From positions 1-64,000 of the forward strand of contig CAMUZA010000003.1 of NCBI GenBank assembly GCA_947165085.1: DNA of 64,000 nucleotides. The letters run 5' to 3'. This document shows positions 32,092 through 40,157 of this stretch, one piece after another. The notes under the pieces are model-generated. The model was not told the origin of the DNA and did not search any database. It saw only the letters and a list, made by a program, of their open reading frames with translations. The DNA comes from an uncultured Clostridia bacterium (GTDB taxonomy: Bacteria; Bacillota; Clostridia; Oscillospirales; Oscillospiraceae). Numbering within the stretch: position 1 is the stretch's first letter; each line of letters begins with the position of its first letter. The translations under genes and the position numbers were made by a program.

Positions 32092-32853
32092 ATGAAAACA
32101 ATCAGCAAACTTCTTGTGATTCTTCTGACGCTTGCGCTGGTTTTCTCGCTGGTCGCTTGCGGCGACGCGGAAGACCCCAAGAACGAATCCGAGACGGACA
32201 ACGCGGAGACCGAATCCGCGGAAAGCACCTCCGAGGCTACGGAGGAAACCGAAGCGACCGAAGCGACCGAAGCGACGGACGCCACCGAAGCGACCGAAGA
32301 GGTCACTGAGGAGCTCCTCGGCGCGTGGCACTGCACGATGGACTTCAGCAAGGTCATGGATGCCATGAAGGAGTCCGGCGCGGACGAGGCTGAAATCGCA
32401 ATGTCGGAAAAGCTCTATGCGGGCATTTCCGAGGCTGTCTACACCATTGACCTCAAGGAAGACGGCACCTTCACCATGTCCATTGACGAGGAGACCGTCA
32501 CAAAACTCGCAGAGAACATGGCGGAAGTCCTTCCCGATCTGCTCGCAGGCATGAGCGGTATGACCCGCGAAGACTATGAGGCATATCTGGAGGGAGCAGG
32601 CATGACCATGGACGACGTCCTTGCTCAGTTAGGCGACGCGTTCAGCGTGGAAAACCTGACGAAGAGCATGACGGGAGTCAATGGCGGCACCTACACCTAC
32701 GAGGACGGCAAGCTGACCCTTACCAATGAAACCGGCGAGTCGATCGTTTTCACCGTGGAGCTCGGCGAGGACGAACTGACCGTCACGGCAGTCGAAGCCG
32801 AGGAAACGAATCCGTTCCCGGAGGAACTCCTCCCCCTCGTCTTTGTCAGATAA
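32092..32853 (+). CDS. lipoprotein paralog 2 of five, Glu-Ala-Thr repeat linker
   Basis: A 253-residue lipoprotein: MKTISKLLVILLTLALVFSL, lipobox LVAC, a linker built of Glu-Ala-Thr repeats (EATEATEATDATEATEEV), then the family domain ELLGAWHCTMDFSKVMDAM ... TFTMSIDEETVTKLAENM ... MTREDYEAYLEGAGMTMDDV ... GTYTYEDGKLTLTNETG ... ELLPLVFVR. The linker differs completely from that of paralog 1 while the domain is conserved. AGAAAGG precedes ATG 32092. Confidence 0.7.
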   Translation: MKTISKLLVILLTLALVFSLVACGDAEDPKNESETDNAETESAESTSEATEETEATEATEATDATEATEEVTEELLGAWHCTMDFSKVMDAMKESGADEAEIAMSEKLYAGISEAVYTIDLKEDGTFTMSIDEETVTKLAENMAEVLPDLLAGMSGMTREDYEAYLEGAGMTMDDVLAQLGDAFSVENLTKSMTGVNGGTYTYEDGKLTLTNETGESIVFTVELGEDELTVTAVEAEETNPFPEELLPLVFVR

Positions 32854-32883
32854 GACAACAGAAGAACCTATCAAACCAAAAAA

Positions 32884-32912
32884 ACGGAGCAGGCGTCGCC
32901 TGCTCCGTTTTT
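32884..32912 (+). terminator. terminator after paralog 2
   Basis: ACGGAGCAGGC-GTC-GCCTGCTCCGT (32884-32908) followed by TTTT. Confidence 0.88.
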
Positions 32913-32927
32913 CCGTACATGCTTCGC

Positions 32928-32956
32928 TTGACTTGCCTGCGGGTTTTCGTTATAAT
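32928..32956 (+). promoter_or_regulatory. sigma-A promoter of lipoprotein paralog 3
   Basis: TTGACT (32928-32933), 17-base spacer, TATAAT (32951-32956). Confidence 0.82.
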
Positions 32957-33002
32957 GAAGGCAAGGAAGATATTTGAATTATCAAGAAAGGGATCCGGAA
33001 TC

Positions 33003-34250
33003 ATGAAAAAGACATTCAGACTGTTTGCCATCCTTTTGGCGCTTGCGATGCTGTTCTCTATGACTGCCTGCGGAGAAGACGGCGCCGCTTCCGAGCAGCG
33101 CGAAAAGCGCGCCTATGACAATTCGGAAACTGCCCTTGTGACCGAGGCGACCGAAGCGACCGAGAATTCCAGCGAAGCGACGGAAGAGCGCAAAGCGCCC
33201 GAGGAAATCGTCGGCGCGTGGAAGTACGACGTGGACATGGAAAAGCTCCTGAAATTGATGTGGGAAATGGACGACGGGCGTGAAGAACAGTCGGGCATGG
33301 AAGAAATCATGACTGAGCTGTATGACGGCTTGTTCATGACCGTGGTGCTGGATCTTAAGGAGGACGGAACCTACGAGTTTGCGATCGGCGCGGATTCTCT
33401 GAAGGAAATCGCCGCAACGATTTCAGAGCGCTTGCCTGCAGTCTTTCCAGAGCTTTTCGCCGCCATGACCGGCATGACCCGCGAGGAGCTTGAGGCGCAG
33501 CTGGCGGAAAGCGGCATGACCATGGATGACGTGCTTGCTCAGTTCAGCGACGTGTTCAGCGCGGAGACGATCATCAAGAGCATGGAGACCGAAACCAGAA
33601 CGGGAGACTACTCCTACGAAGAGGGAGCTCTGATCATTACCAATGCCGACGGAAAGCAAACCAAGATCATAGTGGAAGTCAGCGGTGATACGCTGACGAT
33701 TTCGCAGATCGAGGGGAAAGAGGACGATATCCCGGAGGGAATCCTGCCTGTCGTTTTCGTTCGATTCATCCCCGAAGAGATTGAGCTGAACCCGGCGCCC
33801 GAAGCGATGCTCGGCGCGTGGAAGTACACCATGAGATTAGATGAGATCTTAAAGGCGGGCGGTATCCCGGAAAGCGCGGAAGAAATCCTTCAGCTTTACG
33901 AAGGCGTTTCCGTGGTGATGATCATGGAGCTCAACGCAGACAATACCTACAGAACTTTTACGGACGCGGATTCCATGGCTGCCGCCGCTGAAAAGATCAA
34001 AGAGAACGTGGACAAATATTATCCCGAGGAAGCCGATGATTATGATGCGGTAGACATGCTCCACAGCTTCAAATCGGAGTTCAACGACGTTTATACCTAT
34101 CAGGACGGAAAGCTGGTATTCTACTTAGGAAGATACAGTTCGATGACCTGGAGCGTAGAACTCAGCGGCGATGAGCTGAGAGTCACCGACGTCGAAGGGG
34201 AAATCGACAGTACGCCGAAGGAGCTATTCCCGATTGTGCTCACCAGATAA
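33003..34250 (+). CDS. lipoprotein paralog 3 of five, with the domain duplicated internally
   Basis: A 415-residue lipoprotein: MKKTFRLFAILLALAMLFSM, lipobox MTAC, a short Ala/Thr/Glu linker, a full family domain (EEIVGAWKYDVDMEKLLKLM to ILPVVFVR, about residues 70-255), and then a second, shorter copy (AMLGAWKYTMRLDEILKAGG to LFPIVLTR). The second copy lacks the MTREELEAQL loop. The MTREELEAQLAESGMTMDDV segment is nearly identical to that of paralog 4. AAGGGATCCGGAATC precedes ATG 33003. Confidence 0.7.
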   Translation: MKKTFRLFAILLALAMLFSMTACGEDGAASEQREKRAYDNSETALVTEATEATENSSEATEERKAPEEIVGAWKYDVDMEKLLKLMWEMDDGREEQSGMEEIMTELYDGLFMTVVLDLKEDGTYEFAIGADSLKEIAATISERLPAVFPELFAAMTGMTREELEAQLAESGMTMDDVLAQFSDVFSAETIIKSMETETRTGDYSYEEGALIITNADGKQTKIIVEVSGDTLTISQIEGKEDDIPEGILPVVFVRFIPEEIELNPAPEAMLGAWKYTMRLDEILKAGGIPESAEEILQLYEGVSVVMIMELNADNTYRTFTDADSMAAAAEKIKENVDKYYPEEADDYDAVDMLHSFKSEFNDVYTYQDGKLVFYLGRYSSMTWSVELSGDELRVTDVEGEIDSTPKELFPIVLTR

Positions 34251-34259
34251 GGCAAAAGT

Positions 34260-34392
34260 ACCGGAGCAGGCTGCGCCTGCTCCGGTTCGAAAGAAAGTAT
34301 CAGAAAGGAAAATGAACCATGAAAACAATCAGCAAGCTCCTTGCGATCCTGCTGGTCCTTGCTCTGATCTTCTCCCTCGTCGCCTGCGGCGA
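34260..34392. repeat. 133-bp perfect direct repeat, copy A
   Basis: From ACCGGAGCAGGC through the start and signal peptide of paralog 4 to GCCTGCGGCGA, identical to 35105-35237. It includes the terminator hairpin 34260-34286 (ACCGGAGCAGGC-TGC-GCCTGCTCCGGT). Confidence 0.92.
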
Positions 34393-35095
34393 AGCCAAGA
34401 AGTCCGAGGACAAGGAGACCGAATCTATTGAGGAGACCTCTGCGGCTACGGAGGAGATCACAGAGACGACGGAAGCGCCGACCGAGGAGACGGAGCTTGC
34501 CTCAAAAGACGACATCGTCGGCGTGTGGAAGTACGAGATGGAGTTCGCAGCTGCACTGGAGCAGATGCAGAAACAGAATCAGGACCCCGCCGGGGCGGGA
34601 GACACGGAAAAAGCGGAAAACACGATGATGTACCATTTGCTGTCCGGGCTTTTCTCGGATATGTCCGTCACGTTGGTTTTGGAGCTCGGAGAGGACGGCA
34701 CCTATACGGCAAACATTGATAAGAGTGCGAGAGAAGAAATCAATACCAGAGTGCAGGAGCGTCTGCCCGAGCTTCTTCCCGAGATGATCAGCTCCATAAC
34801 CGGTATGACCCGCGAGGAGCTTGAGGCGCAGCTGGCAGGAAGCGACATGACCATGGACGACATGATCGACCAGTACATGAAGGAGTTTAATACAGACGAA
34901 TTGTTTAATCTGCCGGATGCCCTGGAAACCGGCACCTACGTCTGCGAGGACGGTAAGCTGGTGCTGACCAGCAAGGACGGCAAAGAGTCAGTTATGAAGA
35001 TAGAGCTCAGCGGCGATACGCTCTCGATCATCGAAATTGAGGGAGCGGAAGGCGACGCCCCGGAGGGTCTCTTCCCGCTCGTCTTCACCAGATAA
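34319..35095 (+). CDS. lipoprotein paralog 4 of five
   Basis: A 258-residue lipoprotein: MKTISKLLAILLVLALIFSL, lipobox LVAC, a Glu/Thr/Ala linker, then DDIVGVWKYEMEFAAALEQM ... MTREELEAQLAGSDMTMDDM ... GTYVCEDGKLVLTSKDG ... LFPLVFTR. No promoter separates it from the terminator after paralog 3, so expression must come from read-through. AGAAAGGAAA precedes ATG 34319. Its first 24 codons are identical in DNA to those of paralog 5. Confidence 0.7.
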   Translation: MKTISKLLAILLVLALIFSLVACGEAKKSEDKETESIEETSAATEEITETTEAPTEETELASKDDIVGVWKYEMEFAAALEQMQKQNQDPAGAGDTEKAENTMMYHLLSGLFSDMSVTLVLELGEDGTYTANIDKSAREEINTRVQERLPELLPEMISSITGMTREELEAQLAGSDMTMDDMIDQYMKEFNTDELFNLPDALETGTYVCEDGKLVLTSKDGKESVMKIELSGDTLSIIEIEGAEGDAPEGLFPLVFTR

Positions 35096-35104
35096 GGAAA
35101 AAGG

Positions 35105-35237
35105 ACCGGAGCAGGCTGCGCCTGCTCCGGTTCGAAAGAAAGTATCAGAAAGGAAAATGAACCATGAAAACAATCAGCAAGCTCCTTGCGATCCTGCTGG
35201 TCCTTGCTCTGATCTTCTCCCTCGTCGCCTGCGGCGA
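35105..35237. repeat. 133-bp perfect direct repeat, copy B
   Basis: Identical to 34260-34392, offset 845 bases; contains the terminator hairpin after paralog 4 (35105-35131) and the 5' end of paralog 5. A recent duplication or gene conversion. Confidence 0.92.
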
Positions 35238-35967
35238 TTCCAAGAAGTCCAAGAACAGGGACGACGACAAGGACGACAGCTCCAAGTCCGAAGTCGAAGA
35301 GGACGACGATGAAGACGATGAGGAAGACGACACCGAAGAGGAGACAACGGAAGCTGAGCCGGACCCGACCGAACCCAGCGAAGCGCCTGCCTCTGTCGTC
35401 GGCACCTGGAAGTATGGTTTTGACGTCACCAAGTTCATAGGGGCGATGGCTGAAAAGGACGAGGAGAATCTCTCGGAGAGCTTTATCAGTTTTATGACGA
35501 AGATGTTTGAAGGCGAAACCTTTGTGCTGGTGATGGATCTCGGGGAAGACAATACGTTTGTGATGAGCATTGATGAGGAGGAGATGCAGAAGACCCTTGA
35601 GAGCGTCAAGGCGCGCTCGGCCGAGTACGCGCCGGAATTGCTCGCCTACGTCTGCGAGATAAGCGGCACGACCGTGGAGGAGTTTGAAGCGCTCATGACC
35701 TCGCAGGGTATCACCATGGATGACTTTGCTGCAATGGTGAGCGCCCAGATCGACGTGGAACAGCTGCTGAAACAGATGACCGAGAAAATGACGGACAACA
35801 AGGGAACGTATCTTTTTGAGAACGGCGAACTGAACGTCACGATGGAAGATGGAGAACAGATCACCTACATGGTGGAGCTTGACAGCGATACGCTGACGAT
35901 TCTCGACGCTGTGGGCGCCAATGTCGATATTCCGGAGGAACTCCTCCCCTGGATTTTTACCAAATAA
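35164..35967 (+). CDS. lipoprotein paralog 5 of five, acidic linker
   Basis: A 267-residue lipoprotein with the same signal peptide as paralog 4 and then a charged Asp/Glu/Lys linker resembling paralog 1. The domain runs from VVGTWKYGFDVTKFIGAM through TFVMSIDEEEMQKTLES and VEEFEALMTSQGITMDDFAA to GTYLFENGELNVTMEDG and LLPWIFTK. So a paralog-4-like 5' end is joined to a more paralog-1-like body, a mosaic. AGAAAGGAAA precedes ATG 35164; no promoter is visible in front. Confidence 0.7.
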   Translation: MKTISKLLAILLVLALIFSLVACGDSKKSKNRDDDKDDSSKSEVEEDDDEDDEEDDTEEETTEAEPDPTEPSEAPASVVGTWKYGFDVTKFIGAMAEKDEENLSESFISFMTKMFEGETFVLVMDLGEDNTFVMSIDEEEMQKTLESVKARSAEYAPELLAYVCEISGTTVEEFEALMTSQGITMDDFAAMVSAQIDVEQLLKQMTEKMTDNKGTYLFENGELNVTMEDGEQITYMVELDSDTLTILDAVGANVDIPEELLPWIFTK

Positions 35968-35990
35968 GACGCAGAGACTTCTGAGGAAGA

Positions 35991-36021
35991 CAACCGGAGC
36001 GGGCGCAGCCTGCTCCGGTTG
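35991..36021 (+). terminator. terminator-like hairpin after paralog 5
   Basis: CAACCGGAGCGGGC-GCA-GCCTGCTCCGGTTG, 14-bp stem with one wobble; the last of the GGAGCAGGC-type hairpins. Confidence 0.75.
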
Positions 36022-36085
36022 TCTGTTTCCTGTCATACAGCATTGCGCAGCCTGCGTGCCACGCCGCGGGGAGGCGACAGGGATA

Positions 36086-36114
36086 TTGACAGATTGCCGA
36101 ACATGCCGTAGAAT
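36086..36114 (+). promoter_or_regulatory. sigma-A promoter of the flavodiiron protein gene
   Basis: TTGACA (36086-36091), 17-base spacer, TAGAAT (36109-36114). Confidence 0.78.
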
Positions 36115-36154
36115 ATTACCAATACCAATAGTAATTGTTAAGGAGCAGAACAGC

Positions 36155-37945
36155 ATGAACATTACCAACGATATTCGTTACGTCGGCGTCAACGACCACA
36201 AGATCGACCTGTTTGAGGGGCAGTACGTCGTGCCGAACGGCATGGCGTACAATTCCTACGTGATCCTCGACGAGAAGATCGCCGTCATGGACACGGTGGA
36301 TCGGAACTTCACCCACGAATGGCTGGACAACCTCTCCGCCGTCCTCGGCGAGCGCAAGCCGGACTATCTGATCGTCCAGCACATGGAGCCGGATCACAGC
36401 GCGAACATCGTGCAATTTATGAATACGTATCCCGACGCCGTCGTCGTCGCCTCGGACAAGGCGTTCAAAATGATGCGCAACTTCTTCGGCACGGAGTTCG
36501 AGGAAAGAAGACAGATCGTCGGCGAGGGCGACGCCCTTGCGCTCGGCAGGCATACGCTGACCTTCCTGACCGCGCCGATGGTGCATTGGCCGGAGGTCAT
36601 CGTGACCTACGACGCGCTGGACAAGGTGCTCTTCTCCGCTGACGGCTTCGGCAAGTTCGGCGCACTGGACGCGGACGAGGACTGGGCGTGCGAGGCGCGC
36701 CGGTACTACTTCGGCATCGTCGGCAAGTACGGCGCGCAGGTGCAGGCGCTGCTGAAGAAGGCGGCCGGTCTGGATATTCAGAAGATCTGCCCGCTGCACG
36801 GTCCGGTGCTGACGGAAAACCTCGGCTACTATCTCAACCTCTACAACATCTGGTCTTCCTACGGCGTGGAGAGCGAGGGCATCGTGATCGCCTACACCTC
36901 CGTTTACGGCAATACGAAGAAGGCGGTAGAGCTGCTGGCGGAGAAGCTGAAATCCTACGGCTGCCCGAAGGTCGCCGTGACCGACCTTGCCCGCGACGAT
37001 ATGGCGGAGGCGGTCGAGGACGCCTTCCGCTACGGAAAGATCGTCCTTGCGACCACGACCTACAACGCGGATATCTTCCCGTTCATGCGCGAGTTCCTCC
37101 AGCACCTTGTCGAACGCGGTTTCAAGAACAAAACCGTCGGTCTGATCGAGAACGGCTCCTGGGCGCCGCTGGCGGCAAAGACGATGCAGAAAATGCTGGA
37201 GCCGTGCAAAAACCTCACCTTCACCGACACGACCGTTAAGCTGATGTCCGCCATGAACGACGAGAGCAAGGCGGAGATCGACGCGCTTGCCAAGGAGCTG
37301 ACGCGGGACTATGTCGCGCAGAACGGCGATACCGCCGATAAGAACGACATGACCGCTCTGTTTAAGATCGGCTACGGTCTTTACGTTCTGACCTCCAACG
37401 ACGGCAAGAAGGATAACGGTATGATCATCAACACCGTTTCGCAGGTCACGAACGCGCCGAACCGCATCGCTGTGTGCATCAACAAGCAGAACTATTCGTA
37501 CCACGTTGTCAGGCAGACCGGCATTATGAACATCAACTGCCTGTCCACCGACGCTCCGTTCTCCGTGTTTGAAGCCTTCGGCTTCCGCAGCGGCAGAACG
37601 GCGGATAAGTTCGAGGGCATGAAGCTCCTGCGCTCGGACAACGGGCTTGCGTTCCTTCCGCAGTACATCAATGCGGTGCTGTCTTTGAAGGTCGAGCAGT
37701 ATGTCGACCTTGACACCCACGGCATGTTCATCTGCTCGGTCACGGAGGCGCGTGTGATGTCCGACCGCGAAACGATGACCTACACCTACTATCAGCAGAA
37801 CGTCAAGCCGAAGCCCCAGACCGAGGGCAAGAAGGGCTACGTCTGCAAGGTCTGCGGCTACGTCTACGAGGGCGATACCCTGCCGGACGACTACGTCTGC
37901 CCGCTGTGCAAGCACGGCGCGTCCGACTTCGAGCCGATTCAGTAA
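36155..37945 (+). CDS. four-domain flavodiiron protein (diiron/flavodoxin/flavin-reductase/rubredoxin)
   Basis: A 596-residue cytosolic reductase for O2 or NO. Domains in order: metallo-beta-lactamase-like diiron domain (residues 1 to about 250) with ligands in HMEPDHSAN and later conserved His; flavodoxin (about 255-395) with the FMN loop YTSVYGNTKKA; a flavin-reductase-like domain (about 420-545; DMTALFKIGYGLYVLTSNDG, NQYSYHV-type segment); and a C-terminal rubredoxin, YVCKVCGYVYEGDTLPDDYV then CPLC. The last two domains let NAD(P)H electrons pass through flavin and rubredoxin to the diiron site without separate partners. AAGGAG at 36140-36145 supports ATG 36155; the longer frame from 35921 overlaps the promoter. 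Confidence 0.93.
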   Translation: MNITNDIRYVGVNDHKIDLFEGQYVVPNGMAYNSYVILDEKIAVMDTVDRNFTHEWLDNLSAVLGERKPDYLIVQHMEPDHSANIVQFMNTYPDAVVVASDKAFKMMRNFFGTEFEERRQIVGEGDALALGRHTLTFLTAPMVHWPEVIVTYDALDKVLFSADGFGKFGALDADEDWACEARRYYFGIVGKYGAQVQALLKKAAGLDIQKICPLHGPVLTENLGYYLNLYNIWSSYGVESEGIVIAYTSVYGNTKKAVELLAEKLKSYGCPKVAVTDLARDDMAEAVEDAFRYGKIVLATTTYNADIFPFMREFLQHLVERGFKNKTVGLIENGSWAPLAAKTMQKMLEPCKNLTFTDTTVKLMSAMNDESKAEIDALAKELTRDYVAQNGDTADKNDMTALFKIGYGLYVLTSNDGKKDNGMIINTVSQVTNAPNRIAVCINKQNYSYHVVRQTGIMNINCLSTDAPFSVFEAFGFRSGRTADKFEGMKLLRSDNGLAFLPQYINAVLSLKVEQYVDLDTHGMFICSVTEARVMSDRETMTYTYYQQNVKPKPQTEGKKGYVCKVCGYVYEGDTLPDDYVCPLCKHGASDFEPIQ

Positions 37946-37952
37946 CTGCATA

Positions 37953-37988
37953 AAAAGCCGCCGCGCCCGACAAGGTGCGGCGGCTTTT
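37953..37988. terminator. bidirectional terminator between convergent genes
   Basis: AAAAGCCGCCGC (37953-37964) and GCGGCGGCTTTT (37977-37988) over a 12-base loop, with A/T runs on both sides. Confidence 0.9.
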
Positions 37989-37995
37989 CTGCGCC

Positions 37996-39135
37996 TTACA
38001 GCAGCAAAAGCTGAAGCAGAACGACAATGGCGAAGAAGCAGAGAGAGATCTTCTCAAAAACAAGCAGGAATCTTTTGCCCTGACCGGGATACTCGCGGGT
38101 ATAGAGCCGCAGATTGATGACGGAGGCAAGCGAGCCGATGACCGAGACCAGCCCGGCGGTGTCCAGACCGTAGATCAGCGGCTTGAGCGTTGTCGTGAAC
38201 GGCCAGAGGACGATGGCGGCGGGTACGTTGGAGATGATCTGGCTGACGCCGATGCTCCACCAGTACTCGTTGTCTGCAACGGCGTTTTTCAGGAAATCCG
38301 CAATGGTTTGATTCGCGGCGATAGACGAGGAGAAGATGAAGAAACACAGGAAGGTCAGAAGCAGGACGTAATCGACACGCAGGAAGACCCTGCGGTCAAA
38401 GATCAGAAGTGCGACAATGACGAATGCGGTCACATAGTACCAATAGGGCGTGCGCGTAACGATACAGGCGATGATAATTGCGAACAGAACGAGGTAGACG
38501 ATGCGTCGGACTCTGCCCTCCGGCTTCCACGCCTCCGGCTCGAAGCAGGTCTCCGCAGCGGGTTGCCTGAGATCTTTGCGGAAGAGGAAGAGGAGGAACA
38601 GGGAGATCAGCACGGCGCTGCCCAGCCAGAGCGGCAGCATCATCCAAAGGAAGGAGCCGGTATCCATGCCGCTGTTGGAGAACAGATAGAGATTCTGCGG
38701 ACTGCCGAACGGGGTCAGCAGGCTGCCGCGGATCGCCGCAATGTTTTCCATCGTCAAAATGGGGAGAATGTACTGCTCCTTGCCGTATTCACGGAACAGA
38801 AGCATGGTCAGCGGCACAAAGATGATGAGGGAGACGTCGTTCGTGACGAACATCGACGAGAAGAACACGCCGAAGACGAGAAAAAAGCTCACGCCGAGCA
38901 GTGACCGGATCGAGCCGACGGCGCGGATGACAGGCCGGAACAGGTTTTCATGCTTGAAACCGTCCAGAACGCTCAGAAGCATAAAGAGCGTCGCAAGGGT
39001 CTTCCAGTCGATCTTTTCCAGAAGCTCCCTGCGCGGCGGCGTGATGAATAGCGCGGCGACCGCCGCTAAGACGGCGGCGACGAGCATCGGCTCTTTTTTC
39101 AGAAAAGAGAGAACGGACTTCAATACCTTTTTCAT
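37996..39135 (-). CDS. anion permease of the SLC13/ArsB-CitM (ion transporter) superfamily
   Basis: A 379-residue membrane protein with about 10-11 helices. Recognisable features of the ion-transporter superfamily are WKTLATLFMLLSVLDGFKHE near residue 45, VTNDVSLIIFVPLTM, the GSLLTPFGSPQNLYLFS hairpin and the second-half ISNVPAAIVLWPF hairpin, each carrying the N/P substrate-site signature. The substrate (dicarboxylate, sulfate, arsenite or Na+) cannot be told. I start at ATG 39135 because CAGGAG precedes it; an upstream in-frame start at 39165 would include that site. Confidence 0.8.
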   Translation of the reverse strand: MKKVLKSVLSFLKKEPMLVAAVLAAVAALFITPPRRELLEKIDWKTLATLFMLLSVLDGFKHENLFRPVIRAVGSIRSLLGVSFFLVFGVFFSSMFVTNDVSLIIFVPLTMLLFREYGKEQYILPILTMENIAAIRGSLLTPFGSPQNLYLFSNSGMDTGSFLWMMLPLWLGSAVLISLFLLFLFRKDLRQPAAETCFEPEAWKPEGRVRRIVYLVLFAIIIACIVTRTPYWYYVTAFVIVALLIFDRRVFLRVDYVLLLTFLCFFIFSSSIAANQTIADFLKNAVADNEYWWSIGVSQIISNVPAAIVLWPFTTTLKPLIYGLDTAGLVSVIGSLASVINLRLYTREYPGQGKRFLLVFEKISLCFFAIVVLLQLLLL

Positions 39136-39284
39136 GGCGCGCTCCTGAAAGGGACTTTTCCCCATTATACAATAAACCTGCGCGTTTTGCCACTGCTGTT
39201 TGTGCAGAAAACCATGAGATTTTCTCTTTCTTTTCTGCCGGAAATGAGGTATAATAATCCTAATCTGTAATTTGAGGATAAAAT

Positions 39285-40115
39285 ATGAAACGAATTGTCA
39301 GTATTCAGGATTTTTCCTGTATCGGAAAATGCTCGCAGAGCATCGCGCTGCCGGTCTTGTCGGCGATGGGACTGGAATGTGCCGCGCTGCCGACGGTGCT
39401 GCTTTCCTCGCACACGGCGTTCGACGGCTTCGTCAGCCGCGAGCTGACCGACAGCATCGCGCCGATCACCGAGCATTGGAAAATACTGGGCATCCGCTTT
39501 GACACGATCTATACCGGCTATCTCGGCTCGGCGGAGCAGATCGCGCAGGTGGAGCATATCATCAAGACCTTCGGCACGGACGACAATCTGGTCTTCGTCG
39601 ATCCGGTCATGGCGGATCACGGCAGACTGTACGCGGGATTCGGGCCGGACTTTCCGGAAGCCATGAAGACCCTCTGCCGCCTTGCAGACGTGATCACGCC
39701 GAACGTGACGGAAGCGTGCCTGCTGACAGGGGAGACCTACCGCGAGCGGCATGACGATGCATTTTTGCGTGCTCTGATGGAAAAGCTGCTTGCACTCGGC
39801 GCGAAAACCGCCATCGTGACGGGCATTCGCATGGACGAGACGCAGATGGGCGTGGCGGCGATGGACCGGGCGGGGAAGCTCTCTCTGCACAACACGGAGT
39901 ACATCCCGTCCGTTTTTTACGGCACGGGCGACCTCTTCGCCTCGACCTGCGCCGGCGCGCTGACGCTCGGACTGCCCGCGGAGGAAGCAATCGCGCTTGC
40001 GGCGGACTACGTCGTTCAGACCATCCGCGTGACCGTGCAGGATGCGGACGCCCGCTGGTACGGCGTCGATTTTGAACAGACGCTGCCGTATCTGATGAAA
40101 CGGCTTGGGAAATAG
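39285..40115 (+). CDS. pyridoxal/pyridoxine kinase (PfkB-like family)
   Basis: Phosphorylates pyridoxal, pyridoxine or pyridoxamine with ATP for PLP salvage. The 276-residue protein shows ISVQDFSC-type start (VSIQDFSCIGKCSQSIALPV), the FVDPVMADHGRLY metal/substrate motif, DVITPNVTEACLLTG and the anion-hole end YIPSVFYGTGDLFASTCAGA containing GTGD. Length matches PdxY/PdxK. TTTGAGGAT precedes ATG 39285, and TATAAT lies at 39250-39255. It faces away from the anion permease; downstream YfhO genes may be co-transcribed. Confidence 0.9.
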   Translation: MKRIVSIQDFSCIGKCSQSIALPVLSAMGLECAALPTVLLSSHTAFDGFVSRELTDSIAPITEHWKILGIRFDTIYTGYLGSAEQIAQVEHIIKTFGTDDNLVFVDPVMADHGRLYAGFGPDFPEAMKTLCRLADVITPNVTEACLLTGETYRERHDDAFLRALMEKLLALGAKTAIVTGIRMDETQMGVAAMDRAGKLSLHNTEYIPSVFYGTGDLFASTCAGALTLGLPAEEAIALAADYVVQTIRVTVQDADARWYGVDFEQTLPYLMKRLGK

Positions 40116-40157
40116 CGGCTTATTGTTTGATGATTATTCACTTGAGGAGAAACCGGA

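Noticed and set aside
36116-37951. 611-residue open frame on the minus strand
   Set aside because: It is the antisense shadow of the flavodiiron gene: the plus strand has clear domains and a promoter, while the minus reading is His/Arg/Asp-rich nonsense typical of GC-rich complements.
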